A stretch of DNA of 64,000 nt, from positions 3,410,001-3,474,000 of the forward strand of contig CAVZWW010000003.1 of assembly GCA_963779225.1 (NCBI GenBank), read 5' to 3'. Source of the stretch: CAVPCZ01 sp963779225. Its GTDB lineage: Bacteria; Bacteroidota; Ignavibacteria; UBA10030; UBA6906. The stretch's first letter is position 1; every line of letters starts with the position of its first letter. This document shows positions 53,336 to 62,488 of the stretch, one piece after another. A model generated the notes under the pieces. That model was not told the origin of the DNA, did not search any database, and saw only the letters and a list, made by a program, of their open reading frames with translations. The position numbers and the translations under genes are program-made.

Positions 53336-55552
53336 ATGAAGATCACTCTCCTCACTCTCATGTTCCTCCTTCCACTCACGATTGCTTTGAACAATGCCTA
53401 TGGTTCCAGCCACACGGTGTACGTCTCTCCGTCAGGGAATGACCGTTGGAGCGGCAGGCTTTCGGCGCCTGACGGGGCGGGAACAGACGGCCCCGTTGCC
53501 ACGCTTGAGCGTGCACGGGATATTGCCCGCGCGATCCGGGAGTCGACCGACACCACATTCGTCGTGCTGCGCGGTGGAACATACGTGCGTTCTCAGACAT
53601 TTCACCTCTCGAATGCGGACGGCGGCACGGCATCGGCACCAGTCATCTGGCGCGCCTATCCCGGTGAGTCTGTCCGTCTGAACGGCGGGGTCCGGATATC
53701 CGGTTTCACACCGGTCAGTGACACAGCGACACTCCGGCGCTTACCTGCGGCCATACGCAACAGGGTGGTCCGGGCGGATCTCCGTGCCATGGGCATTACA
53801 GACTTCGGCGCCATTACACAGCGCGGCAATCCCGGTCTGGAGTTGTTCTACAAAGGAAATCGCATGCAACTGGCGCGATGGCCGAATGCAGAATATCTTC
53901 GCGTCACCGATGTGCCCCAGACGGGTGATACCATGTACAACAAAGGCCTCGAGCGCGAGAAGCGATTCGACGGAGTCCCGGCCGGCCGACATTATGGAAG
54001 ATTCACCTACAGCGGCTCGCGCCCTTCCGGATGGTCCACGGTCAGCGGGATATATGTACACGGGTTCTGGACATTCGACTGGAGCGATACATTTCAGAAG
54101 GTGGAACGGATCGACACGGCGGCACACGAGATCACCCTTGCACTTCCACATCACCATTACGGCTACACCAGGAATCAGCGTTACTACTTCCTGAATGTCC
54201 TGGAGGAACTGGACGAGCCGGGGGAATGGTATCTCGATCGCACGAGCGGTGTGCTGTATTTTCTTGCCCCGGGCGGCATCTCGCCGTCGGAGGCGGAAGT
54301 CTCGATGCTTGAATCTCCGCTGGTTGCCCTTGATAGCTGCTCTCATGTCACGTTCCGGGATATGACATTCGAGGTGTCGCGTGGAAACGGTGTCGTCATC
54401 GAAGGCGGCACCGGCAACACGCTGGACGCCTGCACATGGCGCAATCTCGGGAGCGAGGGGGTGATCATCGGGAGCGGCACCCACCATCGCGTTGTGAACG
54501 GTGAACTGAAAGACCTCGCGCGTGCAGGGATTCTTCTTCGCGGCGGGGATCGGCTGACGCTGACCCGTGGGGACAACGAGGTCTATAACACACACATCCA
54601 TCACTACAGCACCTGGCTCCGCACCGGCAACTACGCGGTCGTTATGGATGGCGTGGGGCAGACGATACAGCACTGTCTTATCCATGATGCACCGTTCGAG
54701 GGCGTATACCTCAAGGGAAATGATCACCTGATTACGTTCAACGAAATGCACAGCATCCTCAAAGAATCGGGCGATGCGGGGGCAATTCACACCGGACGCA
54801 ACTGGACTTGGCGCGGCAATGTCATTACCAACAATTACTTCCATGACCTGGTAGGACCCGGTCTGCACGGAGTGATGGGTGTGTATCTGGACGACTGGGG
54901 AAGCGGCTTCAGGGTGGAAGGGAATGTCTTCTACCGCGCCGGCCGTGCATCGATGATAGGGGGCGGAAGAGACAACATCATGCGGCACAATGTCTATGTC
55001 GAGTGCAAACCGTCCGTTCACTTCGACGCACGTGGATTGGGGTGGGCATCCTACTTTTTCGACGGCACCCTTTCCTACCTGTTCGATGGATTGAAAGAGG
55101 TGAATCACAGTGCCCCGCCGTATATCACGCGATATCCCGAACTGGCAAAACTTCCGGGTAAAACCCAGGCACTCCCTGAAAACAATCTCATTGCCGATAA
55201 TGTCTCGTGGGGGGGGCGCTGGATGGATATTTACGACTACCTGGCATTCGACATCAATGTTTCCACTTTCAGCGGGAATTATGTGGCTGATTCGATCGGG
55301 TTGCGTCGCCGGAAGGATGGTGAAACGGGTTGGGACCCCTACTACCTGGATATTGACTGGAAAGAGGGATTTGAGGCGTTGGGCAATGCCGATCCGCGTC
55401 TCCGGAAAACATTCCCGCGGGATCATTTCCTTTCCACGCCCCCGCTCGCATTTGACCCGAAAACGAGGAAATTTTCCATTCCGGCAGGTTCGCCTCTAAA
55501 GGGGGCAGGTTTTCCGCTTCCCCCGATCGAGAAGATGGGGTTACTGAAGTAG
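53336..55552 (+). CDS. Secreted right-handed beta-helix protein
   Basis: 738 residues from ATG 53336. Signal peptide ITLLTLMFLLPLTIALNNAYG. The mature protein begins with the DUF1565/parallel beta-helix hallmark TVYVSPSGNDRWSGRLSAPDG and DGPVATLERARDIAR, then beta-helix repeats over about 330-560 (SHVTFRDMTFEVSRGNGVVIEGG, TLDACTWRNLGSEGVIIGSG, NYFHDLVGPGLHG). It resembles PL/GH families of polysaccharide-degrading beta-helix proteins; the substrate is not evident. No T9SS tail is present; it ends GFPLPPIEKMGLLK. Confidence 0.85.
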   Translation: MKITLLTLMFLLPLTIALNNAYGSSHTVYVSPSGNDRWSGRLSAPDGAGTDGPVATLERARDIARAIRESTDTTFVVLRGGTYVRSQTFHLSNADGGTASAPVIWRAYPGESVRLNGGVRISGFTPVSDTATLRRLPAAIRNRVVRADLRAMGITDFGAITQRGNPGLELFYKGNRMQLARWPNAEYLRVTDVPQTGDTMYNKGLEREKRFDGVPAGRHYGRFTYSGSRPSGWSTVSGIYVHGFWTFDWSDTFQKVERIDTAAHEITLALPHHHYGYTRNQRYYFLNVLEELDEPGEWYLDRTSGVLYFLAPGGISPSEAEVSMLESPLVALDSCSHVTFRDMTFEVSRGNGVVIEGGTGNTLDACTWRNLGSEGVIIGSGTHHRVVNGELKDLARAGILLRGGDRLTLTRGDNEVYNTHIHHYSTWLRTGNYAVVMDGVGQTIQHCLIHDAPFEGVYLKGNDHLITFNEMHSILKESGDAGAIHTGRNWTWRGNVITNNYFHDLVGPGLHGVMGVYLDDWGSGFRVEGNVFYRAGRASMIGGGRDNIMRHNVYVECKPSVHFDARGLGWASYFFDGTLSYLFDGLKEVNHSAPPYITRYPELAKLPGKTQALPENNLIADNVSWGGRWMDIYDYLAFDINVSTFSGNYVADSIGLRRRKDGETGWDPYYLDIDWKEGFEALGNADPRLRKTFPRDHFLSTPPLAFDPKTRKFSIPAGSPLKGAGFPLPPIEKMGLLK

Positions 55553-55579
55553 CTGAGAAATGTAGGGTTTTGGGGGGCT

Positions 55580-55770
55580 CTTGCAGCACATGTGGCTCCG
55601 TGGCACGTGTGGCTCCGTGGCACATGTGGATCTGGGCCTCCTGTGGCACATGTGGCTCCGTGGCACATGTGGCTCCCTCGCTCGCTTGAGGCTTAAGGCG
55701 CTGACAAGGCACTGCGAGCCTCAGGGTGAGTCTCAAGTTGAGGCACAGCCTGAAGCACACGCTGAGTGAG
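55580..55770. repeat. Tandem 17-bp repeats and GAGGC-like modules (copy D)
   Basis: About four tandem units like GTGGCACATGTGGCTCC between 55590 and 55680; each contains a CACATGTG palindrome. Beyond it lie GAGGC and GAGCCTC words and a GTGTCACTTGTGACAC palindrome near 55788. Distantly related to the repeats at 40-45 kb. Confidence 0.6.
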
Positions 55771-56077
55771 CTCAGGCTGTATCACGTGTGTCACTTGTGA
55801 CACAAGATCCCACCGTGGCACGTCTGGCTCCCTCGCTCGAGATCCAGGATGCTCCCCTGTCACCGATGTGTGCTCACTATCGCCACCGGGAAGACCCCTT
55901 TGTAAAGTCTTCCATGTCACCTCTGTCGTTTCTTCAAAATGTGACGGCCGACACGGCCCCCTACCCTCGTTCCGACGTATATTGATGCACGATCGAACAC
56001 GAAACCTGCCCCGATGACACCCGGGTTCGATCACCAGTTACAGCTTCCAAACACACGAAATCAAAAAGAATCTCCAC
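55771..56077. other. Intergenic region before the metallopeptidase
   Basis: No gene recognised. GTGTCAC-type palindromes extend from the repeat; a GTATATTG near 55977 could belong to a promoter for the next gene but is not strong. Confidence 0.35.
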
Positions 56078-58057
56078 ATGCGCGCCCGGTTTCACGGAAA
56101 TATGATTCGGATGACGGCAGCCTTCGGCTTGATGATCTCCGCCGCAGGTTTGTCTGCGTCAGCGCAGCCGGTGGAATCTTTCCAGTACACGGCCGGTGCA
56201 AAGGTAGATGGAGCCGGCAGACCCCGGGCAATGTATGGGTTGACCGCCCGCGTCGGCGATGGCAACGCCGAGACTTCCGCCCGCACGTTTCTTGAGCGCC
56301 ATGCCTCCACGCTCGGCCTGACCGATGCAGCCGGCACCCTCACGGCTGCGAGCACGATTACCGTCCCGGGCGGTTCCCACGTCCGGTTTACGCAGAATGT
56401 CAACGGTATCCCCATCTACGGAGCGGATGTTGTGGTCAGTCTGAATGTCCGCAACGAAGTCACCATGCTGGTGAACAACTCGCTGGCCGCCGTCCAGCCG
56501 CCCCCGGATGCTTCATTTGACCAGGCCCATGCACTGATGCTGGCACGCGAGCACCTGAAGACCGGCCCGGTTGCGATCGGGAATCCAGACGCCGCCACAT
56601 TGATGGTCTACCGCACACCGGACGGCACCACACGCCTGACCTATCGTGTCACCCTGTCCCGCGAAGAGCCGGCCGGTGACTGGGAGCTGTTCGTTGATGC
56701 AGAATCCGGAGCCATCCTTCGTGCCCGCGATATGTTTGTGGATTTCCATGAAGGCGAACGCGTTCAGGGGCAGGGCTACGTGTATCTCACCGAACCCTTG
56801 AGCGCCGCGCGCCAGCCTTATGGCACTCCCGGTTTCGCGGACAACAACGACAGTGATTCCGACTCGTTGACCTCGCACCGGTCGCTCGTCACCCTTGACT
56901 CTCTGACATTCGCAAACGGTGTGTTCAAACTCGCCGGCCCATATTGCACCATCACCGACATTGAATCCCCCTTCGACTCCGTCTACACTGCGGCAACACC
57001 CGATGGTTTTCAGTACACCCGCAGTCAGGCCGGCTTCGAGGCCGTCAACGCGTACTACCACGCCACCGAATCGTACAAGCGGCTGCAGGAACTCGGGTTC
57101 AGTTCGACCCGCCTCGCGCAGTTGCGCATCGACCCTCATGGATTCCAGGGTGCTGACAACTCGCACTACAGTCCGTCCGGGAACTGGATCTCGTTTGGAA
57201 CCGGTGGTGTTGACGACGCGGAAGACGCCGATGTTATCTGGCATGAATACGCGCACGCGATTCAGTACGCATTTGTCCCCACCTGGGGTGGCGGCGAAAT
57301 GGCCGCACTCGGTGAAGGATATTCCGACTACTGGGCATCCTCCCATTCACGTTCGACACACGAATGGACACGCGGCGAGACACCGTACGATTGGGTATTC
57401 CGGTGGGACGGTCATAACGAATTCTGGTCCGGCCGGCGGGTGAACGACAGCCGCACCTACCCGTTCAACAGTCTTACCGTGCATTCCGCCGGGCAGATCT
57501 GGTCATCAGCCCTTATGTCGGTATGGAATGAACTGGGCCGGGACGTGACAGACCGCCTCGTCATCAAGAGTCTCTTCTACCTTGGTTCGGGAGCCACGGC
57601 AACCGATGCAGCGATGGCGGTATTGCAGGCGGACAGAGATCTGTATAGCGGCGAGCATCTTGCCACCCTGATCTACTGGCTCGGAACGGTCAAGCGGTTT
57701 ATCGACCCGTCGGTCATCAACGACCCTTCAACGGATGTGGCGGACCTCTCGACCGCACCGGCAACATTCGCCCTCGATCAGAACTATCCGAACCCGTTCA
57801 ACCCCACCACCACGCTCCGGTTCTCGCTCGCGGAAGGATCAACGGTGCGGCTGAAAGTGTTCAACGTCATCGGTCAGGAAGTCGGTACGCTGGCTGAAGG
57901 CCGGTACGCGGCCGGTGCTCATTCGATCGCCTGGGATGCAACGAATGCGGCGGGTGCAGCGGTTGGAACAAGTGTCTACATCGCCCGGCTCGACATCACC
58001 CCGGCGTCGGGCGGCGAGACCATGACGTTTGTACGGAAGATGGTATTACTTCGCTAA
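56078..58057 (+). CDS. Secreted M36/M4-type metallopeptidase with T9SS tail
   Basis: 659 residues. Signal peptide around MTAAFGLMISAAGLSASAQ, then an FTP propeptide domain (ASTITVPGGSHVRFTQNVNGIPIYGADVVV) and a PepSY-like region (LTYRVTLSREEPAGDWELFVDAESGAIL). The catalytic domain has HEYAH at residues 389-393 and the third zinc ligand Glu at about 413 in GEGYSDYW. A T9SS tail follows at about 565-659 (FALDQNYPNPFNPTTTLRFSL...FVRKMVLLR). It is probably secreted as a zymogen and activated outside the cell. Its 3' end overlaps the convergent HD gene by 12 bases. Confidence 0.92.
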   Translation: MRARFHGNMIRMTAAFGLMISAAGLSASAQPVESFQYTAGAKVDGAGRPRAMYGLTARVGDGNAETSARTFLERHASTLGLTDAAGTLTAASTITVPGGSHVRFTQNVNGIPIYGADVVVSLNVRNEVTMLVNNSLAAVQPPPDASFDQAHALMLAREHLKTGPVAIGNPDAATLMVYRTPDGTTRLTYRVTLSREEPAGDWELFVDAESGAILRARDMFVDFHEGERVQGQGYVYLTEPLSAARQPYGTPGFADNNDSDSDSLTSHRSLVTLDSLTFANGVFKLAGPYCTITDIESPFDSVYTAATPDGFQYTRSQAGFEAVNAYYHATESYKRLQELGFSSTRLAQLRIDPHGFQGADNSHYSPSGNWISFGTGGVDDAEDADVIWHEYAHAIQYAFVPTWGGGEMAALGEGYSDYWASSHSRSTHEWTRGETPYDWVFRWDGHNEFWSGRRVNDSRTYPFNSLTVHSAGQIWSSALMSVWNELGRDVTDRLVIKSLFYLGSGATATDAAMAVLQADRDLYSGEHLATLIYWLGTVKRFIDPSVINDPSTDVADLSTAPATFALDQNYPNPFNPTTTLRFSLAEGSTVRLKVFNVIGQEVGTLAEGRYAAGAHSIAWDATNAAGAAVGTSVYIARLDITPASGGETMTFVRKMVLLR

Positions 58058-58849
58058 CGGTTTGTCTTCGCGGATTCTTCTCTCCATGTGTTGCAGCACT
58101 ATGCCGCACACTTCATCCACCTGTGCGGTTGCAGGCAACACGGCTTTGATCTTCCCCAGATAGCGCCGACGGCGAACCGCCCGAAGCGTGGGCACGAAGT
58201 TCACATCAAGCACCCATCCCAGCTGAAACAACTTGAGATCGTTTACGTTGCGGATATTTCTGTTGTCAACAATGCGTCCTGCCAGGAGGTCCTCGTACAC
58301 ACCCCTGGTAATGTCCGGAGTATCCGGAAGGCCTATGGAGAGGGCCTGATTCTTCCGCCGTTCAGGGGCATAGTAGTTGTCGATCACCAGCTTCCAGATG
58401 TCCAGTTTGTCGGCATCGCGCAGGAGACGGGCGAAGAACTTGATGCGTGAGTCGCGTACGGGGGGTACTGCGCGAAGATTGTGGTACAGGATGGCCCGGC
58501 GGATAATTTCGCGAGTGCGCGGGTCAAAACGTTCCAGCACGCGGCGCCGGCGCAGAATCTTGAGCGTCAGTTTTGCGTGATTTTCCGAGCGTGAATCTGC
58601 GAAGGTGCGATACCGCGTAAACTGTTCGAATCGGCCCACGTCGTGCAGGAGAACAATCACCTCAACAATCCGGAGGTCGGCTGCGGAAAGACTGAGAGCT
58701 CTGCCGATCGCCAGAGCTTCGCGGCACACCCGAAGCGTGTGCGACTCTTTCAGGAGCAGATTGCGCCGGACGTCAGGGTCGCCGGAAGTATACTCCCGTA
58801 CATACCGGACAAACCAGACGCGGATTGCACGGGCATCCCGATCGGTCAT
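58046..58849 (-). CDS. HD-domain phosphohydrolase
   Basis: 267 residues. HD domain with His in KESHTLRVCREALAIGRAL, HD in VIVLLHDVGRFEQFTRY, further ligands in ENHAKLTLKILRRR, RAILYHNLRAVPP and DADKLDIWKLV. The set is complete for metal binding. The C-terminal 110 residues (GLPDTPDITRGVYEDLLAGRIVDNRNIRNVNDLKLFQLGWVLDVNF) are found in a bacterial subfamily of unknown substrate. The ATG overlaps the stop of the TPR gene (ATGA at 58846). Confidence 0.88.
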   Translation of the reverse strand: MTDRDARAIRVWFVRYVREYTSGDPDVRRNLLLKESHTLRVCREALAIGRALSLSAADLRIVEVIVLLHDVGRFEQFTRYRTFADSRSENHAKLTLKILRRRRVLERFDPRTREIIRRAILYHNLRAVPPVRDSRIKFFARLLRDADKLDIWKLVIDNYYAPERRKNQALSIGLPDTPDITRGVYEDLLAGRIVDNRNIRNVNDLKLFQLGWVLDVNFVPTLRAVRRRRYLGKIKAVLPATAQVDEVCGIVLQHMERRIREDKPLAK

Positions 58850-59862
58850 TCGGCTGACACCTTTCTTCCCTCCATTTCCGAGAGCAAACGGAGAGCTTTT
58901 TCCTTACGGGGTCGGTCGATGGCGGTACGGATCTCCAGTGAGGCGGCCCGGGTCAGCGCACGGCGGGCATCTTCGGGTCTGTCCCAATCCAGATAGAGGA
59001 CGCCGAGTTCGTAACGGTGTCGCATGATATCCGGCGCCAGAGCCACTGCCTGCAGGAGCGCGGCTTCTGCTTCCGGATAGCCCCCGTCGGGGATTTTTCC
59101 CAGAAATACGGCCGCAAGTTGCCGTTTGAGCCAACCCACATTCCCCAGGGCGCGGTAGAATGATCCGCGGATCGAGAGAGCGCCGTCGGCGCGCGGGTTA
59201 ATGCGCAACGCCCGTGTCGTCTCATCCAGTAGCTCCCTCGAGAGTCGAACCTGATCCCGCATATCGGCATCCAGCGCAAGGTAACCCAGCGCCCCCGCCA
59301 GCCATGTATGACCTTCGGCAGTCAGCGAATCCAGATCGATGGAACGCCGGGCATAATCCTCCGCCCGTTTGATAAGCGGAGCACGATCAGCCGGATCATC
59401 GAGCACTTCCCCCTTACATACGTAGACCCGTGCGAGGCGCCAGAGGACACCTGCGTTCCGGGGGTCCTGCGCAAGAGCACCTTCGTAAGCCTCAATAGCC
59501 TCGGGATAGTCGATTTTGATGAAATACCGGTCCCCCGAAGCCATCAACGTTGCGGCATCAGTCGCAGTCAGACTCGCCTGCTCAGGAACGGTCACCGTCG
59601 CCTGATCAGTAGCACTGGAGTCTTCCTGATCAAGAAGAGTGAGTGTGGCCCGATCAGTAGAGGTCATCGTTCCCGCATCAGTTGCCATCGGGGTATCCAG
59701 AGCAATGGCAGTCAGCATTGCCTGATCGGCGGCAGTCAGCGTTCCCGCGTCAGTTGCCATCGGGGTATCCAGAGCAATGGCAGTCAGCATTGCCTGATCG
59801 GCGGCAGTCATCGTTCCCGCATCAGTTGGCAGAAGAAGGAGGGCGTACAGAAGAAGTGTCAT
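58846..59862 (-). CDS. TPR protein with N-terminal 24-residue tandem repeats
   Basis: 338 residues. After a short hydrophobic start (MTLLLYALLLLP), probably a signal or anchor, come two almost identical 24-residue repeats (TDAGTMTAADQAMLTAIALDTPMA) and two to three decayed ones to residue about 105; units correspond to 72 bases at 59755-59826 and 59683-59754. The rest (about 108-338) is TPR: GDRYFIKIDYPEAIEAYEGALAQDPRN, AEDYARRSIDLDSLTAEGHTWL, YPEAEAALLQAVALAPD, YELGVLYLDWDRPEDARRAL. It is coupled to the HD gene downstream. The TPR part resembles Regulator of microtubule dynamics-like TPR proteins; the repeat part is odd and may be recent. Confidence 0.8.
   Translation of the reverse strand: MTLLLYALLLLPTDAGTMTAADQAMLTAIALDTPMATDAGTLTAADQAMLTAIALDTPMATDAGTMTSTDRATLTLLDQEDSSATDQATVTVPEQASLTATDAATLMASGDRYFIKIDYPEAIEAYEGALAQDPRNAGVLWRLARVYVCKGEVLDDPADRAPLIKRAEDYARRSIDLDSLTAEGHTWLAGALGYLALDADMRDQVRLSRELLDETTRALRINPRADGALSIRGSFYRALGNVGWLKRQLAAVFLGKIPDGGYPEAEAALLQAVALAPDIMRHRYELGVLYLDWDRPEDARRALTRAASLEIRTAIDRPRKEKALRLLSEMEGRKVSAE
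59755..59826 (-). repeat. 72-bp coding tandem repeat, unit 1 (unit 2 at 59683-59754)
   Basis: Two units differ at only a few bases (for example ATG/TTG in GTMTAA/GTLTAA); a third degraded unit follows at about 59611-59682. Confidence 0.75.
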
Positions 59863-60013
59863 TTATTAATTTACGAGAATCGGTGCGGACAAACAAGACT
59901 CGGATTTGTCCTTTTGCACTCCACGCGGGGAAATCGTATACTTGAGCATATCCTCCCGGGACAGTAAATCTGTCTCTTCAAGAGGCAAACACAGAGAATT
60001 CTCCACGAAGGGT

Positions 60014-60376
60014 ATGATCCTGCCGCCCATTCTGAAAGAACTCTTTGCCCTTCCCCGTCCGAGCGACGTGGATTCGCTTGTACATATTCTCGATCCGGAA
60101 GCCGGGGATCAGTCACCTTTCGGCTTCCCCTCCGGACACTGCAGCCTGACCGTGGTAACCTGGGGGACCCTCGCGCTTCTTTTCCGTAAGCGATGGCTGG
60201 CGGTTCCGGGGGTCATTTTTGCCGTCTTGATGCCGCTTTCAAGGATGTATCTGGGACGTCACTTTGCGGGGGACGTTTTCGGGGGAATAGCCCCCGGCTT
60301 CCCTTTTGTTTGCCCGAGAAACGGTATCAGTTCAAGTGAGATAATATTAATTCTATCAACATATTACAGAGGATAG
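60014..60376 (+). pseudogene. PAP2-family phosphatase fragment
   Basis: Starts near ATG 60014 (MILPPILKELFALPRPS) and shows all three PAP2 motifs: K-x6-RP in KELFALPRP, PSGH in FGFPSGHCSL, and SR-x5-H-x3-D in SRMYLGRHFAGDVFGG. The membrane helices that should precede the first motif (about 80-100 residues) and those after the last are missing; the open frame upstream to 59906 is not hydrophobic. It is therefore a truncated remnant of a lipid phosphatase, or two frameshifts hide the ends. Confidence 0.6.
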
Positions 60377-60381
60377 CTAAT

Positions 60382-62468
60382 ATGAATTCATCTATTATTT
60401 TCAGGCCATTACGCATTCGTGTCGCGTTGACGGCTTTGCTGTTCCTTGTCGCATGGCAAAGCGCACCGGCAGCCGATTCCCTTTCCGCTAACGACTTGCT
60501 CGCGCTGAAACACGTAGCCACAGCCATTATCAGCCCTGACGGCGAATGGGTCACATATACGATAGACGTTCCCCGAAGTCTTGACGATGATCCGGGCCCC
60601 GCCTACAGCGAGCTGCACGTGTATTCTGTGAAAGGGCGCACATCCCGTCCGTTCATCACGGGAAAGCAGCGGATCCTCTCACCCCTCTGGCGTCCTGACG
60701 GCTCAGCCATCGCCTATCTGACCCGGAGAGGTGAAAAGGCCCCGACCCAGGTCTGGATGATCCCGCTGACGGGCGGAGAATCCTCACAACTCACCGATGC
60801 TCCCGAAGGCGTTCAGGGCTTCCGGTGGCATCCATCCGGCTCAAAGATCGGGTATATCGCGCAGGAGCCAAAAACCGCCCCGCGAGAAAGCCCTGGAGGG
60901 CAAAGGCTACGGATTCATCTACTATGAAGAGAACCTCAAGAACCGAAACCTCTACATGATTGATGTGCCGGAAGGGACAAAACCTCCTGGAATCCAGCTC
61001 ACGAAAGACACAAACGTCTGGTCATTCGAATTCTCCCCCGACGGCAAGACCGCGGCAGTTGCGGCCTCTCCCAGGAACCTGATCGACCAGAGCTACATGT
61101 TTCAACAGATCTTCCTGCTGGACCTTACGAAGTCGCGCAATGAAATCCCTTGTGAATCCCGATGCGAAACTGGGCAACTTTGCGTTTTCACCCGACGGAA
61201 CATCGCTCGCGTATGCTGCGGCAAAGTCCAAATCCGACCACGCAGTGAGTCAGGCTTTTGTTATACCTTCTCGCGGTGGTGCCCCGACGAACCTGACGCC
61301 GCCCAAATTCCGCGGCCACATCAACTGGGTGGGCTGGAAGGACAAAGCCACGCTTGTCTATCGCGCCGGCGAGGGTGTACAGACGACACTCACGGCGGTT
61401 CGTCTTGATGGGAGCGATCGTGAAATTCTTCTTACATCCGGCACGACAGGTGTCGTTTTTGAGGCGGTTTCTGTAGCCGGCGACCTTCGCCTCGCCGTCT
61501 TTGCCGGACAGTCCCCCTCCACTCCGGGAGATCTCTATGTCTGGTCTCCGGCCGACGGGCTGATTCGCGGAACAACGGTGAATCCTCTACTCTCCTCAAA
61601 GACCCTCGGGACGCAGCAGGTGGTTCGCTACAAGGCGAAGGATGGACTCGAGATCGAGGGACTGCTCTTGCTGCCGGTTGGCTATGAAAAGGGAAAGAAC
61701 TACCCGTTGATCGTCGTCGTGCACGGAGGACCCGAATCGCACTACTCGAACAGGTGGCTCACCTCATATAGCGAACCCGGGCAGGTGCTGGCGGGCAAAG
61801 GATATGCCGTCTTCTACCCGAATTACCGCGCGAGCACGGGGTACGGCGTCGAGTTTGCCGCTCAGGGACTCGGGGATCCGGCGGGCAAGGAATTTGATGA
61901 CATTGCCGACGGTATCGAATACCTCGTCGCGGATGGAATTGCGGATCGTGCCCGCGTGGGTCTCGGAGGAGGATCATACGGGGGGTATGCCGCAGCCTGG
62001 TTTGCGACGTATTATACGAAATATGTCCGGGCAGTGGTGATGTTCGTCGGGATCAGCGACATCGTCAGCAAGCAGGGAACAACGGATATTCCGTATGAGG
62101 ATTTCTTTGTGCATATGGGGAAGAAGGTGGAGGATAACTGGGAGTTCAGCCTGAAGCGGAGCCCCGTGTACTGGGCCCGGCAGAGTTCAACGGCGACGCT
62201 CATCTGCGGCGGGACTTCCGATACCCGGGTGCATCCTTCCCAGAGCATGGAGCTGTACCGCCGGATGAAGATGAATGATCATCCCGCGGTGCGTCTGGTG
62301 CAGTATCCCGGCGAGCAACATGGCAACAGCCGTCAGCCAGGGCGGGCCGATCTGCTGTACAGGACTCTGGATTGGTACGATTGGTATGTGCGGGACGGCA
62401 AACCACTGAGCGGTCCCATGCCGCCTCTGGACATCAGTGAGAAATATGGTCTACAACTGCCGGAATAG
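60382..62468 (+). CDS. S9-family (prolyl oligopeptidase/DPP) peptidase, two frameshifts
   Basis: Start ATG 60382 with AGAGGATA upstream and signal peptide VALTALLFLVAWQSAPAAD. The WD40-like propeller (AIISPDGEWVTYTIDVPR; SPLWRPDGSAIAYLTRRG) runs in frame to about 60885, then continues one frame on (KALEGKGYGFIYYEENLKNRNLYMIDVP; FEFSPDGKTAAVAA) to about 61135, then in a third frame (LVNPDAKLGNFAFSPDGTSLAYA) to the stop at 62468. Both changes are +1. The catalytic domain is intact: Ser in GLGGGSYGGYAAAW, Asp in GGTSDTRVHPSQS, His in YPGEQHGN. With the domain intact, base-call insertions are more likely than true decay. It would cleave short peptides in the periplasm. Confidence 0.88.
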
Positions 62469-62488
62469 TTCGTGGCTCAGGGTGAGAC

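Noticed and set aside
53741..55426. 561-codon minus-strand frame
   Set aside because: Shadow of the beta-helix gene; no start signal and no recognisable domain.
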